Shown: piece after piece, positions 8,945 through 18,747 of the stretch
Position numbering within the stretch: the first letter of the stretch is position 1
Layout: the number at the start of each line of letters is the position of its first letter
Notes under the pieces: model-generated
Told to the model about the DNA's origin: nothing
Databases searched by the model: none
Seen by the model: the letters and a program-made list of their open reading frames with translations, nothing else
From: Bartonella sp. MM73XJBT.G
Lineage (GTDB): Bacteria; Pseudomonadota; Alphaproteobacteria; Rhizobiales; Rhizobiaceae
Length of the DNA stretch: 64,000 nt
NCBI RefSeq assembly: GCF_028618435.1
Contig: NZ_JAQISW010000002.1
Location: 62,001-126,000, forward strand
Direction: 5' to 3'
Made by a program: the position numbers and the translations under genes

Positions 8945-10162
8945 GTGATCTTTGAAAAGAAAGAACATAAAGCTATTACTGTTATTGGTGCAGGTCCTGT
9001 CGGGATGTTAGCCGCGCTAAGGCTTGCACATAAGGGTTTTTTTGTTTTTCTTGTTGGCCCCCCTGCTCATACAGATGAGTTACGGACAACAGCTCTTATG
9101 ATGCCTGCAATACGCACACTCCAAAAACTTAATATTTGGGATAGTCTTCAAAAACGAGCTGCTGCTTTATCGTACATGAGAATTATCGATATAACTTCTA
9201 GGATTGTGCGTGCACCTACGGTGCACTTTTCTTCTGCTGAAATTGGTGAAAAAGCTTTTGGATATAATATACCCAATGCAGAATTGAACTCTGCTTTAGT
9301 CGATGCTGTTGCACAGATGCCTAATATTAAAAGGTTTGTTTCTGAAGCTAAATCTTTTCATCACACGAAAAGCCATGTATCTATTACTCTTGCTGATGAT
9401 AAAGTCATTCAAACACCTCTTGTTATTGCTGCTGATGGACGCCACTCTCTTACCCGTGCCGCAGCCGAGATAACTGTTAAACAGTGGAACTATCCACAAA
9501 AAGCTCTTGTTCTCAATTGTTCTCATGAATTTTCTCATCAAAATACATCAACTGAATTTCATACAGAACATGGCCCATTTACACAGGTTCCACTCCCTGG
9601 ACGAAGATCCAGTCTTGTATGGGTTGTTCACCCTTCTCGTGCTGAAGAATTATTGAATATAGAAGCAAAAGCAATTACAAAAATAATCGAAAATAAAATG
9701 CAATCAATGCTTGGAACACTAACCTTAGAAACATCAATTCAAGCATGGCCGCTTTCGGGGCTTCTCGCTCATCATTTTGCTGCAAATCGAACGATTTTAG
9801 TCGGCGAATCTGCTCATGTTTTTCCCCCTATTGGAGCCCAGGGACTAAATTTAGGATTCCGTGATGTTCAAACTTTGATTGATATTTTACCCAATCAAAT
9901 ATCCGATTCTAACTCTGAAATGGTTGTTACACAATATAACCAATACCGCAAACCAGATATATTAATCCGTAGTAGCGCTGTTCATACCCTCAACTCTGCT
10001 TTACTTTCTCATATGTTTCCTGTTCATATCATGCGCAGTATTGGCCTTGGTCTATTACATCATTGCTCACCATTACGTAATTTATTTATGCGCGAAGGTA
10101 TGTATCCCGGTTACGGCTTCAAAGAAATGATGTCAATATTTCCAATAAAATCACCTAAATAG
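8945..10162 (+). CDS. UbiH/VisC family FAD-dependent monooxygenase
   Basis: A 405-residue flavoprotein hydroxylase with the Rossmann dinucleotide motif VIGAGPVGMLAALRLA near residue 13, the middle DG motif (VIAADGRHSLTR) and the C-terminal flavin motif GESAHVFPPIGAQGLNLGFRD. The family usually has GDAAH in the last motif; here E replaces the Asp. Members hydroxylate the ubiquinone ring, which fits an organism with complex I, but which ring position cannot be told. The start is GTG at 8945. The gene is monocistronic and divergent from pcs. Confidence 0.87.
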   Translation: MIFEKKEHKAITVIGAGPVGMLAALRLAHKGFFVFLVGPPAHTDELRTTALMMPAIRTLQKLNIWDSLQKRAAALSYMRIIDITSRIVRAPTVHFSSAEIGEKAFGYNIPNAELNSALVDAVAQMPNIKRFVSEAKSFHHTKSHVSITLADDKVIQTPLVIAADGRHSLTRAAAEITVKQWNYPQKALVLNCSHEFSHQNTSTEFHTEHGPFTQVPLPGRRSSLVWVVHPSRAEELLNIEAKAITKIIENKMQSMLGTLTLETSIQAWPLSGLLAHHFAANRTILVGESAHVFPPIGAQGLNLGFRDVQTLIDILPNQISDSNSEMVVTQYNQYRKPDILIRSSAVHTLNSALLSHMFPVHIMRSIGLGLLHHCSPLRNLFMREGMYPGYGFKEMMSIFPIKSPK

Positions 10163-10773
10163 CTCTATTGACAGATAAGAGATAATAGCTAAAAATAAAT
10201 GCTAATTTTGTATCTGACGTACTCATGTAAACTAAAAAAAATAATAATAAGTATATAACCTATAAATAACCAAAGAAATGGTTATTTATAATAATGTATT
10301 TTTTAATTACATTTATTTACTAAAATATAATATTATATTATAGAATAAAAAGAATTTAATTCATTATTTTAGGACATAAATATAATTCAAAGCTTTATCA
10401 GTTTTGTAAAATTCATACTAGAATGTTTATTCTATTGATTTCCGTGCTTGTTTTAAAGTAACATCTTGCATTTAAGCTCGTTTCTCGCAGTAGCACCTCT
10501 GCATTAATAATATAAATGAAAAACTATTAAACACTATCACTTTATCTAAAAAATTACTCTATATATTTAGTATATTGATATGAAGTAATTCATAAAATAT
10601 ATATTTCTTATAATTCTGTATTAAATATAAAATTTATATATAAAAAACAATTTTAGTTAAGCAATAAATTTTCAAATTTTTTATTAATTATAATATTAAA
10701 AATAGAACCATCTTTGGAACCAAGTTAGCAATACAACAGTTAATAAAGTGTTGTTTCAACAGAGAGTGACAAG
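10163..10773. other. AT-rich intergenic region, no gene seen
   Basis: 611 bp rich in short A and T runs, with stops in all frames. I see no tRNA, convincing hairpin terminator or repeat. It separates the housekeeping block from the accessory zone that begins with the small gene at 10774. Confidence 0.6.
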
Positions 10774-11118
10774 ATGAAACTAACTAATATTTTAAAGTTA
10801 AGTATTTTTTTTATGATGATTGTATATGTTTTATCGATCGTCACTACTTCAATCAGTGAAGTTTTTCATCTTCCTTATTGTCAAGCCTTTACCTATAGCT
10901 CTAATCAAAATGTCACTAAAATAGGTCAAAATTCATTTACTGCTTCACAAATTAAAAATTGTCTTATGCAAAATGGTTTTGAAAACATTAAACGATTGCG
11001 TTTAGATGACAAAGGTATCTGGCGTGCTTTAGTAAAATTTAAAAAGTCTCATTTTTTCGTGTCCGTTGACTATTCAGGAACAGTTAGCATTCAAAATGAA
11101 AGAAAAAAATATGATTGA
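10774..11118 (+). CDS. Small exported protein with a PepSY-like C-terminal half
   Basis: A 114-residue protein that starts with a basic residue and a hydrophobic segment (residues 9-28) that could be a signal anchor. The C-terminal half (TASQIKNCLMQNGFENIKRLRLDDKGIWRALVKFKKSHFFVSVDYSGTV, quoted in parts: ASQIKNCLMQNGF, DDKGIWRA, VDYSGTV) has the beta-alpha-beta look of PepSY-type domains seen in small exported alphaproteobacterial proteins. AGAGAG lies just upstream of the ATG. Its TGA overlaps a downstream ATG. Function unknown; the domain call is inference. Confidence 0.65.
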   Translation: MKLTNILKLSIFFMMIVYVLSIVTTSISEVFHLPYCQAFTYSSNQNVTKIGQNSFTASQIKNCLMQNGFENIKRLRLDDKGIWRALVKFKKSHFFVSVDYSGTVSIQNERKKYD

Positions 11119-11452
11119 GTTTAAAACTTACAGTAACGTTTCTATTCATCGTTGTAAGAATTTTTTTTTCAAAAAGTGCTATCATTCTATTAAAGAATTT
11201 GCTTTCATTGGCGGTTTAAATGGTAGCATATCAGGAGCAATCGCAGCAACTCTTGCTACTTATGGTTATATTGCTCTTCCGGGATTTGGTCCACTTATCG
11301 CAATGGGTATAGGAATAGCACTTTCTACCGGAACGATAATAGGAGCACTGATAGGATCCGGAATGGGGGGTGGTGTTGGTATATGCTGTATTTTATGGGA
11401 AATTTATATTAATCATAGTACTTTCTTCTCTTATAAATTTCACAATGAATAG
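11111..11452 (+). CDS. Small glycine-rich membrane protein, unknown
   Basis: From the ATG at 11111 this is a 113-residue protein with a polar start and a long glycine-rich hydrophobic stretch (residues ~29-82) containing ATYGYIALPGFGP and IGSGMGGGVGICC, a glycine-zipper style of membrane segment. The start overlaps the preceding stop by eight bases, which suggests coupled translation; ATG codons at 11096 and 11066 are alternatives. The composition recalls glycine-zipper or bacteriocin-like membrane peptides, but I recognise no family and assign no function. Confidence 0.55.
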   Translation: MIEFKTYSNVSIHRCKNFFFKKCYHSIKEFAFIGGLNGSISGAIAATLATYGYIALPGFGPLIAMGIGIALSTGTIIGALIGSGMGGGVGICCILWEIYINHSTFFSYKFHNE

Positions 11453-11861
11453 AAAACTATTATCATTTTTCTATAAACAGAACATTAAAACATCAACAAA
11501 TTATATGCTCTGCTTTTTGCTGAAATGATCATTATATTATTAGCTAACTTATTAAAATCGCTTGATTAATTTCTTAATATATCTCAAAAAAAATATTTTT
11601 TTAAGCATCCCTTGAAGAAAGGTAAGCGAGATATAATTATCCATCTGTAAAAGCTACATTTTTATAGAAAAAAACAGAAGTTATGTTCAAAAATATACTT
11701 TAATCTATTCTTTATAATAGTTAGTATTTATGTATATTTTATTTTTCTTAAATTAAATTTATAATATTTTTATGTATTTAATAATATATATTACTAATAA
11801 AATATTTTAATTAAGATTATTTTTATAAATAATTTATTTAAAGTAATTATAAAGGTATTTT
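11453..11861. other. AT-rich intergenic region upstream of sodC
   Basis: 409 bp, very rich in A and T, with no sustained open frame. The promoter of sodC must lie here or further upstream, but no box stands out against the composition. Confidence 0.55.
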
Positions 11862-12386
11862 ATGAAAAAAATATTATTCTTATTATTCGTTGTTATGGCA
11901 TTTCTAATACATAAAAACTTTGCATTAGCTCTATCAGCAACAGTGAATATTTATAAACTAGAAGATAATAATTCAAAAAAGGCTATTGGTAGCATTAAAA
12001 TTGAAGAAAACACATACGGTTTGGTTTTCATCCCTAATTTATCGACTTTACCAGAAGGGCTGCATGGTTTTCATGTACATGAAAACCCTTCATGTAATAC
12101 AAAAGATGGCATAATTGGTGGGAGCGCAGGAGGACATTATGATCCTGAACATACCGGAAGACATTTTGGACCTTATAATGTTGATGGTCATCTTGGTGAT
12201 TTACCAGCACTTTATGTTGATAAACAAGGATATGCTACGATGAGCGTTCTTGCTCCACGATTGAAAAAAATCTCTGAAATTACAGGGCGCTCATTAATGA
12301 TTCATTTAGGGGGTGATAATCAATCAGATAAACAGTTACCGCTTGGTGGAGGTGGTGCACGCCTGGCGTGCGGCGTTATTGAATAA
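11862..12386 (+). CDS. sodC: Superoxide dismutase [Cu-Zn], periplasmic
   Basis: This 174-residue enzyme turns superoxide into peroxide and oxygen. A signal peptide (residues 1 to ~23, ending FALA) sends it to the periplasm. Metal ligands are visible: His71 and His73 in GFHVHENPSC, bridging His92 in AGGHYDP, His101, His110 and Asp113 in the GHLGDLP region, and His148 in LMIHLGGDNQSD. Cys78 and Cys170 form the expected disulfide. A good AAAGG lies upstream of the ATG. Periplasmic SodC protects pathogens against the host oxidative burst. It stands alone between two AT-rich gaps. Confidence 0.95.
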   Translation: MKKILFLLFVVMAFLIHKNFALALSATVNIYKLEDNNSKKAIGSIKIEENTYGLVFIPNLSTLPEGLHGFHVHENPSCNTKDGIIGGSAGGHYDPEHTGRHFGPYNVDGHLGDLPALYVDKQGYATMSVLAPRLKKISEITGRSLMIHLGGDNQSDKQLPLGGGGARLACGVIE

Positions 12387-12992
12387 ATAAGAGAACATTG
12401 TTGTAAGTGGTATTGTATACACTCCCCTTATCATAAAATATGATAGAAATTTATTTTTAAGCCCACTTCAAGAGATTAAAATAACCTTTGACAATATTTT
12501 ATAAAATTCATATTTCTCTTTAAATGTTTAATATAGATGATAAAGACTTAAATATAATCAAGAGGAACAACAATCGGGACTAACAAAATTCTGCGTGAGA
12601 AAACTTCAATATGAGAGAACATATATATTTCAATGCTTGATGTAAATAAAGCAAAAAAGTTGAATTTAATTCTCTATAATAGAAAATTTGTAATAAATTA
12701 TAATCATTAAGTCTAATATCTAATGAAATACCCTACGCGCAAAATGGAACAGGTTTTAAACAGAGTTTATTCATTCCCACTTGATGCGTATGCAAAAGTT
12801 TCGATTGATTAAATATCGATATAAGATGGTTTGAAATGATTGAATGTTACAATATTCTAATCTCTCATTTAAGTTAAGTGAGACTAATTATCATTATAAA
12901 TCAATATAATCATTCAAATAAAACAGTTATAGTAATTTTTTATCACTCTGAAAAAGAAACTTTTAAACAATAGAATCTTTTTAAAATAACCT
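12387..12992. other. AT-rich intergenic region between sodC and the hrgA-like gene
   Basis: 606 bp without a supportable gene. Stops occur in every frame. The plus-strand sodC and minus-strand hrgA-like gene converge here, so terminators are expected, but no GC-rich hairpin with a T run was found. Confidence 0.5.
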
Positions 12993-13887
12993 TCATGGCC
13001 CCATATGATCCCAATCGGATGGACGCATCTCACCGGTTTGATAAAATTGACGAATGAGCTTAATATAATGAAGAAAGTCTTTGTTTTCCTCCACTAATCT
13101 ATTAGCAATATCCCAATCAATATCTCTCCGTTCTTTAGCTGGAATTATGATCTCACTCTCGGAAGCATTTTCCTTGTCAAGTCTTATAAATCCAATTCCG
13201 TGCAAGCTTGAAAGCATCCGAAGCTCTTTTAATGTATCAACACCTTCAACTTCACTCGCAACTAAATAACTAAAATTTGCCCATGAAGAATTGCTTACTG
13301 TTTGAAAAAATGCTTTTCGTAAATTTGAACGATTAATGAGAATTTTAACTTCAAAAGACCAAAGCTTTGTTTTTTTTATCAAAATATTGCAAAATGCAAT
13401 CTTTGATTTCACGATTCCATTCTTTACTTAAATCCTGTATTCCTACGAGATCTGGATAAAGCCATTTATTCCCTCCTGTACCACTTTTATTACGAGAACA
13501 TTTCTCATTAATGCGCTTGCTATAAACTGCAAGCTCTGACCATAAAAATTTAGATAATAATGGATAAAGATCATGCTCTTTAATAGAGCCATCTTCTGTC
13601 CTACTCTCTGTATTGTCCTCTACTGCATCAATTTCAGCACTATCTGTTTGTTTTGTAAAATAATACTGCCGCGGACGTCCTTCAGTGGTCTTAATTTCTG
13701 GATAATGCTTTTGTAACTGAGGTCGCTGAGATCCTATTTCAGCGACAATTTGCTGAATAAGTGCTGTATCATTCTTAAGAGGAGTGATTGTTGCCGTTGA
13801 ACGCTTTTGTTTTTGGCGGCATTTTTCCGGATAATTTTCAAATATCCATTGTGCAATTTCTCGAGCTGTAAATTTTTTTGGCGGCAT
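12993..13887 (-). pseudogene. hrgA: HrgA-like protein, frameshifted at an A8 run (possible phase-variable gene)
   Basis: Two overlapping frames, 13887-13351 and 13412-12993, together make one HrgA-type protein. The switch point is a run of eight A on the coding strand (T8 at 13370-13377). With one A fewer, DKKNKALVF-stop becomes DKKTKLWSFEVK and the frame runs on to 12993, giving 297 residues. The N-terminus (FTAREIAQWIFENYP) looks like a winged-helix domain. The middle has YPDLVG (PD at 13455-13450) and, after the A run, FEVK (13352-13344), a PD-(D/E)xK-like nuclease arrangement. The downstream part (AFFQTVSNSSWANFSYLVASEV) matches my memory of HrgA, a gene tied to restriction-modification loci. 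The frame ends before ExK as sequenced. It lies downstream of mod-res in the same direction. Confidence 0.7.
13370..13377 (-). repeat. Homopolymer tract (A8 on coding strand) at the hrgA frameshift
   Basis: Eight T on the plus strand, read as eight A in the hrgA direction. Frame restoration needs seven A (or ten). Runs like this are prone to replication and transcription slippage, so the tract could switch the gene or yield some full-length protein; it could also be a sequencing error. Confidence 0.65.
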
Positions 13888-14247
13888 TTTTCTTTAAAAA
13901 ATTAAAAACAGTGTTTGTTAAATTCAAAGTCATACGTAAAATTATTTTCTTTTATCTTCTAGATATCCCATTATATTCAGACTTTTCAAAAGATAGAATC
14001 ATAAACTGATTAAGTTTTTTTTGAAAAAAGTTGTTTATAAAATTAAGATATTTTTTAATTTGTAACGATAAACTTACTGTTTTTTTCATATAAAGAAAGT
14101 AAAATTGTATATTTTTTTATTTAAGAAATTCCTAATATTTTTAAATTAATGATGCAATAGTGTAAATTAAAAATAATATTCAAACATTTTATTGAGCCTC
14201 ACATCTGTCAATAAAAAATTTATGCGTTTTATTTTTGAAACAAAAGG
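13888..14247. other. AT-rich gap between res and the hrgA-like gene
   Basis: 360 bp of mostly A and T with poly-T and poly-A runs. No open frame of note. It is longer than the 22-bp mod-res gap, so the hrgA-like gene probably has its own promoter. Confidence 0.5.
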
Positions 14248-17001
14248 TTATGGGCTCCCAAGTATAGATTCTGAAATGGTAAACTCTGCGCATAAACCTT
14301 CAAAACTACTATTTGCTTTAATAGCATCATGGGGAATAAGAACATAATACCATTTTTTATCGCCATAAGTCGCCGCATAGCGCGTTGCATGACAACACCA
14401 TTGAACTGCTGCTTTTCTTTTTTTCAAAACAATAGCATTTTGTATTTCAGAGGCTTTTTTAGGCTCACAAAGATATTTGGCATCCTTCGTTTCTACAACA
14501 AAGTCCGGTTCATAAGTTGATCCTTTATCATATTCTATTCTGAAAAAACCGCGAGCGGGTTTCATCCATTTCAAGACTTGTGCATCATCCTCTAATATTT
14601 GAGCAAATCGTAATTCCCCTTCTACTGAATCAAACTTTTGTAAAGGATAACAGCATTTTCTAAAGCCGCTGAATACAAGTTTTTTAATATCACTTTTAAT
14701 GGCAGGAATGTTACGAAAATCAAGAGGAGACGTCCCTTGCGGTAACACATAATGGATAGGTGATAAAGTTGTAAAACCTCGTGTAACTTTAATCGCATAA
14801 TCTTTTTGTGTTTCCCATTGATGTTCTCTTAATTGTGCAACAATAAAATTATTAAGTTTATGCTGATAATGAATTAATACATTCTCAACGGCCGTATCAT
14901 TGGGTAAATAAGATCGGAAATGCTCGACCATCTGACCAGCCAATTTTCGTAATAACAGCGTATGGCTATCATAATCGATAAAGTCATTATCAATTAAATC
15001 ACGAATGATATAATTTTCAAGATGAGGCTCTTTGACATATTCATTCTTAGATGTGAGAAAAATGCTTTTATGTGTCCGCAATTCTCGAATTAAAAGTTCT
15101 TTACTAACAGGTTGAAAATTTAAGCTTTCTAGATTTTTTAAATCAAAATCATAAAAACCATAAGTAACATCACGCGAAGGTATGAGTATAATATTTGGAA
15201 TATCTATTATCAGTTCTGTTAATTGTTTTGTCAGAATTGTCACCACTTTTGATACAAGAGACTTTTGTGATGAAGGCTTAATATTCATAACTTTATTAGC
15301 AATTTTTTCTTGTATCTGTGCAGAACAAAGCATTTGAGAACTTGGCAATTTATTATTCTCTTTAATAAGATCCCACGCGATCGCTGCAATTTCTTGCTCT
15401 TCAGATGTTAATGTAGGGGAATCTGTATTACGTAATATGATACCTTGTAAATCAGAAGATGCTCCATTTATATCGGAATTACGTGTTACCATCGTTTGCA
15501 TCAATAAAGCTTCTACTTGGCTTGGAACTGTCACTATATCGGTCTTTTCAGAGGGGATATTCCCTCCTGTTCCAATCTCAATATGCTTTTTTATAATTGA
15601 GTTTGGATCGTTTGCACGATCAATAATATCTTGAAAACGATCATGCGCAATAATTGTTAAACGATCAATAGCTTCCACGCCTGTTCTATATCCATAAGGC
15701 AAACGCAATCCACGCCCAATTGTTTGCTCTGTTAAAATTTCTGAAGCCGATGCACGCAACGGTACAATAGTATAGAGATTCGTAACATCCCACCCCTCCT
15801 TTAATTTATTAACGTGAATAACAATTTCTGTTGGTTCATGAGGATCCTCAATCGCAATAAGCTTTTGAATATTTTGATCTTCTTCTATATTGGACTGTTT
15901 TGTATGAATCTCTGCGACTTTTCCCTTATAAGCCCCTGCAAAAAAATCATCTGATTCCAAAAAGTCACGCAATTTCTGTGCATGATTTGTATCTTGAGCG
16001 ACAACTAAAATAAAAGGCTTAACGAATTTTTGATTATAATCCTTGGCATAGGTAATTAAATCTGTTTTTACATTTTCATGGGTATGAATCGCATCTTGTA
16101 ATTTAATATATTCTAATTGCTCAGATGTATAATTTTGAGGTTGAAAGTCTTTACGTGTAGCAACCGCAGGTTCTTTTACAAAACCATCCCTCATAGCCTC
16201 TGCAAGTGGATAATGATAAACAACATTTTTAAAATTTACAGGTTTTGCACCTATTGTTTTTGGTGTCGCTGTAAGCTCTATTCCTAATATGGGTTTTAAC
16301 TCATTAATTGCTGCCGCACCAGCAGAAGCACGATAACGATGTGCTTCATCCATTAACAAAACTAAATCAGGAAGATTTGCGAGATAATCAAAATAACTTT
16401 CACCAATCGTTTCTTGTAAGCGTTTAATACGCGGAACACTAGATTTTAGTGCACCTTTTTTATTATCCGTTGTATTAATTTTAGAAATATTAAAAATATT
16501 GATAAAGGCCGTATCTCTATTCTCAAACAAACGCTTTTGTCCTTCAAAATGGTGTTCATCAACGCGAATACCTTTACCACTTTCATAATCTTCACCTGTA
16601 ATAATAACGGGTCTATTGGCAATAAATTCACTCATTCCACTGAAAACATACTTCGGACTTTGGGGACTAAAATCCTGTTTTAACTTTTCATAAATAGTCA
16701 AATTTGGCGCTAAAACAAAAAAATGGCGACTGCGACCTGTTAAATAAAGATAGCTAATAAAAGCCCCCATAAGTCGCGTTTTCCCAACACCTGTTGCTAA
16801 GGCAAAACAAAAAGAGGGAAAGTTTCGTTCAAAATCTTGCACAGAAGGATAAAGATTTTTTATCACTTCTAACTCTGCAACCAAATCAGCATTTTTAGAA
16901 AGCTCTATATTTTCTAAGATTTTTACCAAAATATTTAAAGATTCACGTTGAGGATCACGTAACGATAAGCGAGCAGAAATCCTTTTTTCAACAGTGTTCA
17001 T
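14248..17001 (-). CDS. res: Type III restriction enzyme, Res subunit
   Basis: A 917-residue SF2 helicase-nuclease that cuts DNA with its Mod partner after ATP-driven communication between two sites. Walker A ATGVGKT is at residues 69-75, DEAH at 218-221, ELTATP near 242 and motif VI QTIGRGLRLP near 426-435. The C-terminal nuclease shows a PD-(D/E)xK centre: YEPDFVVE with Asp833 and CEPKK with Glu846 and Lys848. All motifs look intact and no internal stop is present, so the subunit should be active. It follows mod by 22 bp on the same strand, forming a two-gene operon. Confidence 0.93.
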   Translation of the reverse strand: MNTVEKRISARLSLRDPQRESLNILVKILENIELSKNADLVAELEVIKNLYPSVQDFERNFPSFCFALATGVGKTRLMGAFISYLYLTGRSRHFFVLAPNLTIYEKLKQDFSPQSPKYVFSGMSEFIANRPVIITGEDYESGKGIRVDEHHFEGQKRLFENRDTAFINIFNISKINTTDNKKGALKSSVPRIKRLQETIGESYFDYLANLPDLVLLMDEAHRYRASAGAAAINELKPILGIELTATPKTIGAKPVNFKNVVYHYPLAEAMRDGFVKEPAVATRKDFQPQNYTSEQLEYIKLQDAIHTHENVKTDLITYAKDYNQKFVKPFILVVAQDTNHAQKLRDFLESDDFFAGAYKGKVAEIHTKQSNIEEDQNIQKLIAIEDPHEPTEIVIHVNKLKEGWDVTNLYTIVPLRASASEILTEQTIGRGLRLPYGYRTGVEAIDRLTIIAHDRFQDIIDRANDPNSIIKKHIEIGTGGNIPSEKTDIVTVPSQVEALLMQTMVTRNSDINGASSDLQGIILRNTDSPTLTSEEQEIAAIAWDLIKENNKLPSSQMLCSAQIQEKIANKVMNIKPSSQKSLVSKVVTILTKQLTELIIDIPNIILIPSRDVTYGFYDFDLKNLESLNFQPVSKELLIRELRTHKSIFLTSKNEYVKEPHLENYIIRDLIDNDFIDYDSHTLLLRKLAGQMVEHFRSYLPNDTAVENVLIHYQHKLNNFIVAQLREHQWETQKDYAIKVTRGFTTLSPIHYVLPQGTSPLDFRNIPAIKSDIKKLVFSGFRKCCYPLQKFDSVEGELRFAQILEDDAQVLKWMKPARGFFRIEYDKGSTYEPDFVVETKDAKYLCEPKKASEIQNAIVLKKRKAAVQWCCHATRYAATYGDKKWYYVLIPHDAIKANSSFEGLCAEFTISESILGSP

Positions 17002-17023
17002 GAAAAACTCCGCTTTTTATATA

Positions 17024-18664
17024 TTATTCAAATAGATCTAATTCTGCTTGCGCAATATCTTTATTTTTGTTGTTTTCTTTTACTACAATCACTGGTTCAA
17101 GATTGGCTACATTTAAACTGTAATCGTCCCTTCCCCATTCGCATTTTTCTAATATTGCACGGGGGATTTTAGTGAGTGTCAGATTTTCAAAGGATGCTGA
17201 TTTTGTATCAAAAGCGGTGCAACAAATCAGCAACGTGCGATGAGAGCCTACCTCTTCACTCATTATACGGAGTTGTTCATGGGTCATAGCGCTTGTTGTG
17301 ACATAAATATAATCTGTTTCGGTTGAATACCCTTGCATCCAATAATGATTTTCATCAGGTGCGTAGGTAAATCCCATATGTTTGCACATTGCTTCTGAAA
17401 GCATCGCAGCATTATATTCGCGACTAATAATCCATTGTCCCCATGGATCTTTTTCTAACAAAGAAGGTGCAAGACGATAATAACGGAACCCACCGCCACC
17501 TTGCCAATTGACACTTTGGGAAATTCCCCCTTGATCCGTTCCATCAATGACTTGTTTTAAACGAGGGATAATGTGGGTGTGACAATGTTCACCAAGTTCA
17601 ATCATAATCCACTTTCTTCCCATTTTATGAGCAACAGCACCGGTTGTGCCGGAACCCGCAAAGGAATCTAGGACAAGATCACCGGGATTAGTGGCAAGTT
17701 GAATAATACGCTCTATGAGCTTTTCAGGTTTAGGAGTTGTAAAAACATCATCAGAATTAAAGGCTTTGACTTCTCTTTTGGCATCTTGATTATGTCCCAC
17801 TTCCGTATAGGGCCAAATAGTCATTGAAACCATACCATTTTTTACTTCTGATAAAAAACGCTTAATACGGGGTACTCCATTATTATCTCTTCCAAACCAA
17901 ATACGATTATCTTTTAATAATTCAGAGAATTTTTTTTCACTTATAACCCAACTTCTACCATGAGGAGGCATTACCTTTCGTCCAGAAGGTGTGGTGATTT
18001 CATAAATATCTTTAAGAGTCACCCTTTTTACGGATAAATTATCTGATTGCCATAGACCACGCGGATCATTATCAGGATTTTTATAGCGGGCATCCATATC
18101 TGTTGAACGAGGAAGTAAATTAGGGCGCCAAATCGTTTTATCCTTAGCATAAACCATTATAAAATCATGGTTATCCGAAAGCCATTTTGTATCATTTTGT
18201 GGAGCATATTTCTTTTGCCAAATAATATTGTTGATGAAATTTTGGCGACCAAAAATTTCATCCATCATTACTTTAAGATAGGCTTGTTCATCATCATCAA
18301 TCGATATCCAGATACTCCCATCATTTACAAGTAAACGATGGAGGAGTTCCAACCTGTCTCTCATAAGACTAAGCCATATGGAGTGCTCCAAACCGTCTTC
18401 ATAATGTTCAAAAGCATTGCCTGTATTATAAGGTGGATCGATATAGATACATTTTACCTTCCCCATATATTCTTGTTCAAGTGCTTTGAGTGCGAGCAAA
18501 TTGTCACCAAAAATAAGTTTATTATCAAAAATGTCCTGAGATGATATTTGATGCGAAGCGTGATAAGATTTTTCAAGATCTTCTAATAAGATACGAGGCT
18601 CTAGTTTTGGGCGTTTTTCTTTTCCAATCCAGTTAAGTTCTAGTTTTTGTTTATTATAACTCAT
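17024..18664 (-). CDS. mod: Type III DNA methyltransferase, Mod subunit
   Basis: A 546-residue adenine-N6 methyltransferase with beta-class motif order: motif IV DPPY at residues 76-79 comes before the SAM-binding motif I DSFAGSG near 333-339. The region between (~150-310) is the target-recognition part and would set the sequence specificity. No simple-sequence repeat of the phase-variable Mod kind is seen in the gene, and it reads through intact. Start ATG at 18664, 83 bp after the sufT stop and on the same strand, with no terminator in between. Confidence 0.93.
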   Translation of the reverse strand: MSYNKQKLELNWIGKEKRPKLEPRILLEDLEKSYHASHQISSQDIFDNKLIFGDNLLALKALEQEYMGKVKCIYIDPPYNTGNAFEHYEDGLEHSIWLSLMRDRLELLHRLLVNDGSIWISIDDDEQAYLKVMMDEIFGRQNFINNIIWQKKYAPQNDTKWLSDNHDFIMVYAKDKTIWRPNLLPRSTDMDARYKNPDNDPRGLWQSDNLSVKRVTLKDIYEITTPSGRKVMPPHGRSWVISEKKFSELLKDNRIWFGRDNNGVPRIKRFLSEVKNGMVSMTIWPYTEVGHNQDAKREVKAFNSDDVFTTPKPEKLIERIIQLATNPGDLVLDSFAGSGTTGAVAHKMGRKWIMIELGEHCHTHIIPRLKQVIDGTDQGGISQSVNWQGGGGFRYYRLAPSLLEKDPWGQWIISREYNAAMLSEAMCKHMGFTYAPDENHYWMQGYSTETDYIYVTTSAMTHEQLRIMSEEVGSHRTLLICCTAFDTKSASFENLTLTKIPRAILEKCEWGRDDYSLNVANLEPVIVVKENNKNKDIAQAELDLFE

Positions 18665-18747
18665 GCGATCGTCCTTAAATTCAAACGCTTGTGAAAAGTA
18701 AACAGCTTATTCATGAATGGCTAAATTAGAGTCTCTTACCAATACTT

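Noticed and set aside
13081-13269. Plus-strand frame of 62 codons within the hrgA-like gene
   Set aside because: It is the antisense shadow of a segment that clearly matches HrgA on the minus strand.
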